Source: Phocaeicola plebeius (GTDB taxonomy: Bacteria > Bacteroidota > Bacteroidia > Bacteroidales > Bacteroidaceae). Taken from it: a stretch of DNA of 14,653 nt. The stretch covers positions 1 through 14,653 of the forward strand of contig SFDG01000071.1 of the NCBI GenBank assembly GCA_004558305.1, given 5' to 3'. Of this stretch, positions 1-6,861 are shown in pieces (position 1 is the stretch's first letter; each line of letters opens with the position of its first letter). Under the pieces are notes generated by a model. The model had not been told where the DNA came from and did no database searches. It saw only the letters and a program-made list of their open reading frames with translations. A program made the position numbers and the translations under genes.

Positions 1-1325
1 TGCCGGCCTGGTGCTGAACCGCCTCATTCCCCACGTGTCGCCCCTGATGGGACACCTGGAGTTCGTGGGCAATGCCCTGTTCATCCCCTATTTCCTGATT
101 GGCGTGGGGATGCTCATCAACGTGAAGGTGCTCTTCGGCAACGTGGACTCGCTGAAGGTGGCTTCGGTGATGATTGTCGTGGCCCTGGCCGGCAAATGGC
201 TGGCCGCATGGCTTACCCAGAAAATCTACCGCATGAAGGCCCTGGAGCGCGAGATGATGTTCGGCCTGAGCAACGCGCAGGCAGCGGCCACCCTGGCGGC
301 GGTGCTCGTGGGCTACAGCATTGTGCTCCCTTCGGGCGAACGCCTTCTCAACGAGGATGTGCTCAACGGCACCATCCTGCTCATCCTGGTGACCTGTGTC
401 ATCAGTTCTTTCATCACCGAACATGCGGCCAAGCGGATGGTGGTGGGCGATGTGGACCTGGAGGACGACAAGCGGAAAGAGCAGGAGCGGTTCCTGATTC
501 CTGTGGCCAATCCCGAGACCCTTGACGGGCTGATGGGGCTGGCCCTCACCGTGCGCGACCCGAAGCGTACCGACAACCTGGTGGCACTGAGTGTCGTCAA
601 CGACAGCAGCGACTCCGTGAAGCAGGAGCTGCGCGGACGGCGGAGCCTCGAAAAGGCGGCCCAGATTCACCACCGGCATCCTCCATACGGCCAAGGAGTG
701 CGAAGCCACGACCATCGTCATCGGCCTCCACAACAAGTCGAGCATCGTCGATACCTTCTACGGCAACCTGACGGAGAACCTGCTGAAGGCCACTTACGTG
801 CAGGTAATGGTGGCACGCTTCCTCATCCCCGTGAACACGCTGCGGCGCATCGTCGTGGCCGTGCCCCCCAAGGCGGAGTTCGAGCACGGGTTCATGACCT
901 GGATGACCCATCTCTGCCGCATGAGCGGCCAGCTGGGCTGCCGCCTGCATTTCTTTGCCCATCCGCAGACACTGGGCTACATCAGCGGCTTCATCCTCAA
1001 GCGCCACAAGGACACCCGTGCGGTCTACTCCGAACTGGAGGACTGGGACGACCTGCTCCTCCTCACGGGTCAGGTCAACTACGATCACCTCCTGGTCATT
1101 GTCAGTGCCCGCCGCGGCTCCATCTCCTACGATTCGTCGTTCGAGCGGCTGCCGGTTCAGATATCTAACTATTTCAATAATAACAGCATCCTGTTGCTCT
1201 ACCCTGAGCAGAAAGGTGATCCCACCGAGACACTGACCTTCGCCGACCCGCGCGGATGGGCGGAGACGCAGTATTACGACCGGGTGGGCAACTGGATCTA
1301 CCAATGGCTGAAGAAGAATACATGA
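1..1325 (+). pseudogene. Cation:proton antiporter (CPA2/Kef-like) with C-terminal USP-like domain; 5'-partial and frameshifted
   Basis: This is the 3' part of a membrane Na+/H+ or K+/H+ exchanger gene; its start lies before the window. The first segment (frame of base 2, to about 667) encodes several hydrophobic helices, including FIPYFLIGVGMLINV, and the SNAQAAATLAA stretch typical of the family, then a cytoplasmic linker (FLIPVANPETLDGLMGLALT). After LEKAAQI the frame changes. The sequence resumes in the frame of base 3 with FTTGILHTAKECEATTIVIG and runs to WIYQWLKKNT, a universal-stress-like cytoplasmic domain. From memory of relatives, roughly 15-20 residues are also missing at the junction (about 660-670). 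So a frameshift plus deletion separates the transport domain from its regulatory domain, unless it is an assembly error. The downstream ABC ATPase start overlaps its stop codon. Family identity is confident; loss of function is inference. Confidence 0.8.
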
Positions 1326-2023
1326 ACGAAGAAATGATACACATGGAAGGCATCACCAAGAGCTTCGGCTCTTTGCAGGTGCTGAAGGGCATCGACCTGT
1401 CCATCGCCCGTGGAGAGGTGGTGAGCATCGTGGGACCCAGCGGGGCCGGCAAGACCACCCTGCTGCAGTTGATGGGCACGCTCGACCGTCCCGACAGCGG
1501 CAGCGTATGGATCGACGGGACGGAGGTGGGACAGTTGGGCGGAAAGGCCCTTTCGGCGTTCCGCAACCGCCACATCGGATTCGTGTTCCAGTTCCACCAG
1601 CTGCTGCCGGAGTTCACGGCGCTCGAGAACGTGATGATTCCTGCCCTCATCCAGGGCCGGTCGGCCGGACCGTCGCAGGAGGAGGCCCGGAAGATGCTGG
1701 AGCTGCTGGGACTGGCCGACCGGGCCGGCCACAAGCCTTCCGAACTGTCGGGGGGCGAAAAACAGCGCGTGGCAGTGGCCCGTGCCCTCATCAACCGCCC
1801 GTCCGTCGTACTGGCCGACGAGCCGTCGGGCAGTCTCGACACGCGCAACAAGGAGGAACTGCACCGCCTGTTTTTCGAGCTGCGCGACCGCCTGGGACAG
1901 ACGTTCGTCATCGTGACGCACGACGAGGCCCTCGCCGCCCAGACCGACCGCACCATCCATCTGGTGGACGGGGCGGTGGCGGCATCCATAGAAGAACCAA
2001 TCAAACAAGAACCATCAATATGA
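1322..2023 (+). CDS. ABC transporter ATP-binding protein, LolD/MacB type
   Basis: This 233-residue nucleotide-binding subunit would couple ATP hydrolysis to a membrane partner at the inner membrane. In LolCDE-type systems that work extracts lipoproteins; in MacB-type systems it drives mechanotransmission. All ABC motifs are present: Walker A GPSGAGKTT at 38-46, Q-loop Q90, signature LSGGEKQ from 142, Walker B VVLADEP at 162-168 followed by a D-loop SLD, and switch histidine H200 in VTHD. The start at 1322 is chosen because ATGA joins it to the antiporter stop and because MNEEMIHMEGITKSF matches the usual family N-terminus; a longer reading from 1256 only runs back into the antiporter gene. 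The stop overlaps the next start in the same ATGA manner. No permease gene is adjacent, so the LolD assignment over other members of the class is not certain. Confidence 0.9.
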   Translation: MNEEMIHMEGITKSFGSLQVLKGIDLSIARGEVVSIVGPSGAGKTTLLQLMGTLDRPDSGSVWIDGTEVGQLGGKALSAFRNRHIGFVFQFHQLLPEFTALENVMIPALIQGRSAGPSQEEARKMLELLGLADRAGHKPSELSGGEKQRVAVARALINRPSVVLADEPSGSLDTRNKEELHRLFFELRDRLGQTFVIVTHDEALAAQTDRTIHLVDGAVAASIEEPIKQEPSI

Positions 2024-2877
2024 GTCACATTGCATTAGGAAGATACAATCAGTTGGAAGTAGTGAAAGAAGTCGATTTCGGTCTTTATCTCAACGGCGAT
2101 GAAGACGGCGAAATCCTGTTGCCGAAACGTTATGTCCCCGAAGGGACCCAGCCGGGCGACTGGCTCAACGTGTTCATCTATCTCGACATGGACGAGCGGC
2201 TGGTGGCCACTACGCTGGAGCCGTACGTGCAGGTGGGTGAGTTCGCCTGCCTGCAGGTGGCCTGGACCAACGAGTACGGGGCCTTTCTCGACTGGGGGCT
2301 GATGAAGGACCTCTTCGTGCCGTTCCGCGAACAGAAGGTGCGGATGGAGAAGGGCCGCTACTACGTGGTGCATGTCCATCTCGACGAGGAAAGCTACCGC
2401 ATCGTGGCTTCTGCCAAGGTGGAGCGCTACCTCTCGAAGGAACCGCCCGCCTATGCCCACAACGAGGAAGTGGAGGTGCTGGTGTGGCAGCAGACCGACC
2501 TGGGCTGGAAGGTCATCATTGACAACCAGTATGCCGGGATGCTCTTCAAGAACGAGGTGTTCTGCCGCCTGCAGCCGGGGATGCGCGTGAAGGCCTTCGT
2601 CAAGCAGGTGCGCGAGGACGGCAAGGTCGACCTCGTGCTGCAGAAGGGCGGTATGCGCAAGGTGGAGGATTTCTCGGACACGCTGCTGGCCTACATCCAG
2701 GGGCACGGCGGGTTCATCCCCTTCACCGACAAGAGCGATGCCGTCGTCATCTACGACACGTTCGGGGTCAGCAAGAAGACCTTCAAGAAGGCGGTGGGCG
2801 ACTTGTACAAGAAGCGTTGCATCCTCCTGGAGCCGGAGGGCCTCCGGCTGGCTGGGAAGGCCGTCAGTGACCGCTGA
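2020..2877 (+). CDS. cvfB: CvfB-like S1-domain RNA-binding protein
   Basis: This is a 285-residue soluble protein of the CvfB family, whose members carry tandem S1-like OB folds and a C-terminal winged helix and bind RNA. The N-terminus (MSHIALGRYNQLEVVKEVDFGLYL) and the VPEGTQPGDWLNVFIYLD segment form the first S1-like unit. A second runs from about 72 to 135 (VQVGEFACLQVAW..GAFLDWGLMKDLFVPF), and a third from about 150 to 210 (EEVEVLVWQQTDLGWKVIIDN..AGMLF). The last 65 residues, with GVSKKTFKKAVGDLYKKR, are the winged helix. The start at 2020 forms ATGA with the stop of the ABC ATPase, so translation is probably coupled. A GC-rich hairpin (2831-2849) lies inside the last codons. Repeat cluster R1 begins eight bases after the stop. 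The biological target in Bacteroidales is unknown. Confidence 0.9.
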   Translation: MSHIALGRYNQLEVVKEVDFGLYLNGDEDGEILLPKRYVPEGTQPGDWLNVFIYLDMDERLVATTLEPYVQVGEFACLQVAWTNEYGAFLDWGLMKDLFVPFREQKVRMEKGRYYVVHVHLDEESYRIVASAKVERYLSKEPPAYAHNEEVEVLVWQQTDLGWKVIIDNQYAGMLFKNEVFCRLQPGMRVKAFVKQVREDGKVDLVLQKGGMRKVEDFSDTLLAYIQGHGGFIPFTDKSDAVVIYDTFGVSKKTFKKAVGDLYKKRCILLEPEGLRLAGKAVSDR

Positions 2878-2884
2878 CTTTTTT

Positions 2885-3084
2885 AAACACAAAGACACAG
2901 AGGGCACAGAGTTTTTTTATTCAAACACAAAGACACAAAGGAACAAAGAGATTTTTTTGAAGCGAATAAGGCCCTTGTTTTTATTGTCATCCTGAGTCCC
3001 CATCACACGTTGTGTGAAACGATTCGATGATGACAACATGACAACTTTCACAAAAACCTTTGTGTTCTTTGTCCCTTTGTGTTT
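2885..3084. repeat. Intergenic composite inverted repeat R1
   Basis: The left arm has two units of the AAACACAAAGACACAGAG family on the plus strand (2885-2911 and 2923-2950). The right arm has the reverse complement (3057-3084). A core of about 100 bp lies between them and contains the palindrome TCACACGTTGTGTGA at 3003-3017. T-rich tracts precede each unit. The cluster begins directly after the CvfB gene stop. The whole could fold into a long imperfect hairpin and may help end transcription, but this is inference. Confidence 0.85.
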
Positions 3085-3088
3085 GACC

Positions 3089-3102
3089 TCAAATCCGCAA
3101 CT
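3089..3102 (+). repeat. 14-bp direct repeat, left copy (TCAAATCCGCAACT)
   Basis: TCAAATCCGCAACT occurs here and again at 5969-5982 in the same orientation. The pair flanks the IS remnant and the SLH-like gene. This copy overlaps a small hairpin, CCGCAAC-ttcgttt-GTTGCGG, at 3095-3115. The two copies may be ends of related inserted elements or the scar of a recombination event. Confidence 0.6.
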
Positions 3103-3268
3103 TCGTTTGTTGCGGCTTAATGGGTTGGGATTTGATCAGATTAGTTATGCCGATGTCGGGAATTGAGCTTCAAATCGCCGCAGATGTGCACAGTTACCCC
3201 TTACCCCACGATGCGGCTTGAGGCAATACGCTGTGGATGACCCTCAAATCTGTAGCATCAGCCATAGT

Positions 3269-3409
3269 GTACTGATATCCGTAGAATTTGCACCTCACCC
3301 CGAGGGTAGAATCAATGACCTGCGAGAGCGAGCGGTCAAATTGTTGCATGATTGAGAAAATTCCGCCGAAAGGAGTGATTTTGTCTGATTTAATTGCTAT
3401 CTTTGTCAT
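3269..3409 (-). mobile_element. IS1380-type transposase, N-terminal remnant
   Basis: Reading the minus strand from the ATG at 3409 gives MTKIAIKSDKITPFGGIFSI and then a segment with VIDSTLGVRCKFYGYQY. I recognise this from memory as the N-terminus of Bacteroidales IS1380-family transposases. After about 47 residues the similarity ends abruptly. The reading frame continues through unrelated sequence to a stop at 3194. None of the DDE catalytic core is present, so this is a dead fragment of an insertion sequence. Its 5' end points toward the SLH-like gene, which starts 58 bases away on the opposite strand. Confidence 0.7.
3398..3405 (+). promoter_or_regulatory. Possible sigma-ABfr -7 box upstream of the SLH-like gene
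   Basis: TATCTTTG matches the Bacteroidales -7 consensus TAnnTTTG and lies about 60 bases before the ATG at 3467. No TTTG box sits at the expected 19-21 base spacing; the nearest is only 14 bases upstream. The match also lies within the first codons of the IS remnant on the other strand, so it could be chance. Confidence 0.35.
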
Positions 3410-3466
3410 GTCAGTTGCTGGTTCTTTTATTTTTTTTGAGCAACACTAAGATAAGTGAATTTTGCT

Positions 3467-5848
3467 ATGAAACAGCTTTTTTTAACATTCGCAGTGGCTC
3501 TGCTTCTGCTGCCCGCTACGCTGTGGGCCGACACCGCCAAGAAGAAAATAAAGTCGGTGGAGATAACGATTGAAGCCCCTACTCCAGGAATGGACTTGGA
3601 GAAAGCTCAAAATCTCGCCCTAAAAGCGGTGAACACCGCCTACGGCGACCTGTTCAAGAGCGGTGTCATCACACTGCGCGGCATCTCATGGGATGGCGAG
3701 TTCGGCGAGAACAAGAAGGGATACCCCACACTGAAGGCCGGATACCCCTACATAGCCACGATTGAGATAATGATAGACCCGGACGGAGATTACCAGACCG
3801 AATGGGTAAAGATCGACGGTTCCTATGGAGTGTCGTCCGAAACCTTCAAGGCCACGGTGAACGGGATACCGGCACGCGTGCTCAGAAGCGCACCCTACTT
3901 CCCAAAAATGGAGGTGAAATTCACCATACCTGGCGGCAAGGGCGGACCACTGGAGAAAGATGACGATTCCTTCGATTACGACGTGATGAAGAAGGAATAC
4001 CGCTCCACCCTGCCCTACATATCGCGCAAAGAGGCCGACGAAGTCTATCCACACCACCACCCGCTGGATGTACTCGTAATCGACAAGAACCGCGGGCTCC
4101 AGGAATTCATGCATGAGAAATACATCTCGTCGAGCGGACATGTATACGAAAATCACAACACTCTGCTGATGACCAAGATAATAATCGACGTAAGCAACGG
4201 GCCGGAAAACCACAACATCTCAGCATTCGCAGAAACACTCGGTGGCGCATACTCCACCGTATTCAATCTGAAAGAGGTGTGGTTGAGCCCCAAGGTGGAT
4301 GCCGTGAAATACGTAAAAGACCTCAACGAGGCCACCGTCGAGCGGCTGTCAAGATGGGGACGCCAGTATATGCAACAGAGCACAAAGCTCTTCACCGCCA
4401 AGGGCACATTGTTCATCCCCGAAAACGCAGGCAAGGCTGTGCTCGACTGTCTGGCTCTCGACGCCACCGAGCCAACATACACCATACGCACATACCGCGG
4501 CGATGTGTTTGAGGCACAGAAGGCCGGCGTGGCAGCCACCAAACTTCTCACCTGCACCAAGCATGTGTTCACAGCCAAGATAGAGGCTGCCGACCGCGTG
4601 TGCCAGTACAACACATGCAAGCAACCGTTCAAATGGTACTACTCATGCAAGGTTTGCGGCAAGTGCGAATACAACAAAGCGCACACCTTCAGCGCCAGAC
4701 CGAGTGCCGAAACACTGGGATATCACGACATGTACGAGGACATAGCCAACGACCAGGCATACATCGGCGTGAACGCAGCCGGTGAGCACCTCTACTGGAA
4801 GAGCTGCATCTATTGCGGCATTTCACACGGCTATCTCATGAAACACCCCACACCCAGAGACCAGAAAATGATGGGTACGCCCGGCTCTTTCGAAGATTTC
4901 AAAGTCTTAATGCTCGAAGATCTGAAGAGCTCGGAAAATGCATGCCTGCTGCAGACGGACCTGCCGAGCGACGATATGTTCATACTGCCGCGCAAGTCGG
5001 AAGCCAAGATGAGCGTGTGGGCGCAGGACGGCGTGAACCGCGCCCTGTGCGACAACCTCATCGACGACGCCGTGCTCGGCAACGACTACACCAAACCCGT
5101 CACCCGCGAACAGCTGCGCTCTATAATGACACTGCTCGTGAAGGAGATGTCTGGAAAGGACGCATCAGCCAGTGCCATCGGGCTCGACGACGCTGCACTG
5201 CCACAGAGCGGCAGCGTGACACGGCAGGAACTGGCGGCATACATACACCGCACACTGCTCTACCTGGAACAGAACACCGAACTGGCTTACAGCGAATACG
5301 AGTCGAGACTGCCGAAATACACCGACCACGCACAGATAAAGGAATGGGCAAAGGAGCCTATGGCGTTCTGCAACGCCCTGGAAGTAATCGACCCCAAGAC
5401 AGCAACGACACTCGCACCCAACGAAGTCTGCACCATTGAGCTTGCACTCGTCACCGCAGAACGTGGCACCATGGCACACCGCACAGGCTGGTATCAGGCT
5501 GTATCTATCGGCGAATTGGGAGACTTCTGTTCACCCATAGGCGAACGCAACCACTACACCATCGTATCAACATTCGGCAACTGCGACCGCATCTGGGCAT
5601 CGCGCGTAAAGAACGGAATGTACAACTTTCTGCCTACAATAGAGCCTATCACTGGTTCACGCTGCTATGTCGATGCGCAAGCACTGCACCCTATACGCGC
5701 AAAGATGGGCAAAGACTACATGAAAAACGCTGTCGTAGGCACCACTGCCGCCAAGAAAATAGCGGGCGAAGGCAAAAAGAAAGCCAAGAAGAAAGGCTCC
5801 GACATCGTAAAGAAAGGCGTGAAAGGGCTTCTTGACATTCTGAAATAA
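3467..5848 (+). CDS. Secreted protein with SLH-like segments and Cys-rich zinc-ribbon-like centre
   Basis: This is a 793-residue exported protein of unknown function. A signal peptide (MKQLFLTFAVALLLLPATLWA) ends near residue 21, followed by a lysine-rich stretch. The ATG at 3467 is preferred over an in-frame GTG at 3455 because it gives a compact signal peptide. Residues 28-340 look like beta-rich repeats. The centre has C363, C379, C384, C394, C397, C400 and later C447 and C450, including a CKVCGKC motif and YCG, resembling structural zinc ribbons. Three segments resemble S-layer homology repeats: about 515-560 (WAQDGVNRALCDNLI..TREQLRSIM), 575-600 (SVTRQELAAYIHRTL) and 617-660. The C-terminus (763-783) is lysine-rich. 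ATA isoleucine codons are frequent and G+C is lower than in flanking genes, which suggests transfer. SLH domains are uncommon in Bacteroidetes. Secretion is confident; the SLH call is moderate. Confidence 0.75.
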   Translation: MKQLFLTFAVALLLLPATLWADTAKKKIKSVEITIEAPTPGMDLEKAQNLALKAVNTAYGDLFKSGVITLRGISWDGEFGENKKGYPTLKAGYPYIATIEIMIDPDGDYQTEWVKIDGSYGVSSETFKATVNGIPARVLRSAPYFPKMEVKFTIPGGKGGPLEKDDDSFDYDVMKKEYRSTLPYISRKEADEVYPHHHPLDVLVIDKNRGLQEFMHEKYISSSGHVYENHNTLLMTKIIIDVSNGPENHNISAFAETLGGAYSTVFNLKEVWLSPKVDAVKYVKDLNEATVERLSRWGRQYMQQSTKLFTAKGTLFIPENAGKAVLDCLALDATEPTYTIRTYRGDVFEAQKAGVAATKLLTCTKHVFTAKIEAADRVCQYNTCKQPFKWYYSCKVCGKCEYNKAHTFSARPSAETLGYHDMYEDIANDQAYIGVNAAGEHLYWKSCIYCGISHGYLMKHPTPRDQKMMGTPGSFEDFKVLMLEDLKSSENACLLQTDLPSDDMFILPRKSEAKMSVWAQDGVNRALCDNLIDDAVLGNDYTKPVTREQLRSIMTLLVKEMSGKDASASAIGLDDAALPQSGSVTRQELAAYIHRTLLYLEQNTELAYSEYESRLPKYTDHAQIKEWAKEPMAFCNALEVIDPKTATTLAPNEVCTIELALVTAERGTMAHRTGWYQAVSIGELGDFCSPIGERNHYTIVSTFGNCDRIWASRVKNGMYNFLPTIEPITGSRCYVDAQALHPIRAKMGKDYMKNAVVGTTAAKKIAGEGKKKAKKKGSDIVKKGVKGLLDILK

Positions 5849-5903
5849 AAACGCTCAAAAAAGCATAAGAAGGAAACCTAAACGGTTTTACATTAAAAAC
5901 CAT

Positions 5904-5958
5904 TAACTTTGCATCGGTCATGAGCAGCATTGCCACATCGCTCATGATCCGATGCAAA
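5904..5958 (+). promoter_or_regulatory. TAACTTTG box overlapping an 18-bp inverted repeat
   Basis: TAACTTTG (5904-5911) matches the TAnnTTTG box. Its last bases begin an inverted repeat whose arms, 5908-5925 and 5940-5958, pair over 18 bases with a single bulge around a 14-base loop, followed by CTTTTATA. It could end the SLH-like transcript or be an operator over a promoter. The only reading frame after it is a 41-residue one starting at 5920 (MSSIATSLMIRCK...), which I do not recognise and do not call as a gene. Confidence 0.45.
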
Positions 5959-5968
5959 CTTTTATACA

Positions 5969-5982
5969 TCAAATCCGCAACT
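5969..5982 (+). repeat. 14-bp direct repeat, right copy (TCAAATCCGCAACT)
   Basis: This is an exact second copy of the sequence at 3089-3102. It marks the right side of the segment that holds the SLH-like gene. Confidence 0.6.
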
Positions 5983-6074
5983 AAGTTCTTCAACGTCCTT
6001 CTTACGCATACACGTCCTCTTTTACTGAATTATCAGATAAATTGAGATAGAAATACTCGCTGCCCCTCGTTCTT

Positions 6075-6102
6075 AATGACAAATGACAAATGACAAATGA
6101 CA
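6075..6102 (+). repeat. Tandem AATGACA heptamer, four copies
   Basis: Four perfect head-to-tail copies of AATGACA lie 12 bases beyond the stop of the minus-strand DUF5675 gene. They are a candidate slippage tract. No function is visible. Confidence 0.8.
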
Positions 6103-6114
6103 AGAAAGCGCCGG

Positions 6115-6483
6115 TTATACGATATACAGCGCCATCTCCTGTCCCCGCACCTCCTTCAGCCGTTCCAGCAGCCTCTCGAAGGTAAGGCGCGAGCGGATGC
6201 AGAGGCCTCGTGCGCGATGTTCGCCCACCACGATGCCTCCTCGTCGGAGGGTGTTCGTTCCGTTGCCAGCCAGCAGTTCTCCCACGGAATGCCGCTTGTC
6301 GGGCCGGCAGATCACCAGTCGTTCCGTGCCGGCGGACGGATGGAGCACTTTCACCTCGTACGTTCCGTAAGGCAGCCGGTCGGCGGTCCGTTCTGCCGTG
6401 TCACAGAATTTCTCGCCGTCTACTTCCAGCACCCCGTCCGTCGTATCGGGATGGGTGCGGGTTCTGAATATAAACATTTCCAT
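6115..6483 (-). CDS. DUF5675 family protein
   Basis: This 122-residue protein resembles DUF5675, a family of unknown function common in Bacteroidetes mobile regions and often found near lysozyme- or P5-like genes. Recognisable parts are the opening strand MEMFIFRTRT, then GVLEVDGEKFCDTAE (18-31), LPYGTYEVKV (37-46), and the C-terminal GGIVVGEHRARG (82-93) that corresponds to the usual GCI.VG pattern. In this copy the Cys is replaced by Gly. The start at 6483 is chosen at MEMFIF; a second ATG six bases on is equally possible. A longer reading to 6570 only translates repeat cluster R2. It stands alone between the AATGACA tract and R2, with no clear promoter in the short upstream gap. Family assignment is moderate and comes from motif memory. 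Confidence 0.7.
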   Translation of the reverse strand: MEMFIFRTRTHPDTTDGVLEVDGEKFCDTAERTADRLPYGTYEVKVLHPSAGTERLVICRPDKRHSVGELLAGNGTNTLRRGGIVVGEHRARGLCIRSRLTFERLLERLKEVRGQEMALYIV

Positions 6484-6522
6484 ACTCGTTTCGTGATTTT
6501 CAGTCCAACATATATTTTTTTT

Positions 6523-6838
6523 GAAACACAGAGACACAGAGGCCACAAAGGGAATTTTATATTTAAACACAAAGACACAAAGGGATTTTATTTAAACACA
6601 AAGACACAGAGGCCACAAAGGGAATTTTTGAAGAAAATAAGGCCTTATCCATTTCATCCTAAGTTCCCATCACACGTTGTGTGAAAACGATTCGATGATG
6701 ACGCTACAACATGACAACTTTCACAAAACCTTTGTGCTCTTTGTGCCTTTGTGTTAAAAAAAACTTTGTGCTTAAATATAAAAAAACTCCGTGCTCTCTG
6801 TGCCTCTGTGTTTAAAAATAAAAATCCTCTGTGTTTCA
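6523..6838. repeat. Intergenic composite inverted repeat R2
   Basis: The left arm holds three units of the AAACACAAAGACACAGAG family (6524-6550, 6565-6583 and 6593-6620). The right arm holds complementary units at 6729-6755, 6788-6813 and 6826-6837. The core keeps the palindrome TCACACGTTGTGTGA (6670-6684) followed by CGATTCGATGATGAC, as in R1. The cluster fills the gap between the DUF5675 start and the primase-helicase stop. Nothing else is seen there. Confidence 0.85.
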
Positions 6839-6861
6839 ACCAGAATACACCAACAAACGCC

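Noticed and set aside
2831..2849. The AGCCGGAG/CTCCGGCT hairpin as terminator of the CvfB-like gene.
   Set aside because: It is inside the coding sequence, nearly 30 bases before the stop, and no T-run follows it directly.
3194..3268. Continuation of the transposase frame (TMADATDLRVIHS...).
   Set aside because: After GYQY the sequence no longer resembles the transposase, so only the N-terminal remnant is called.
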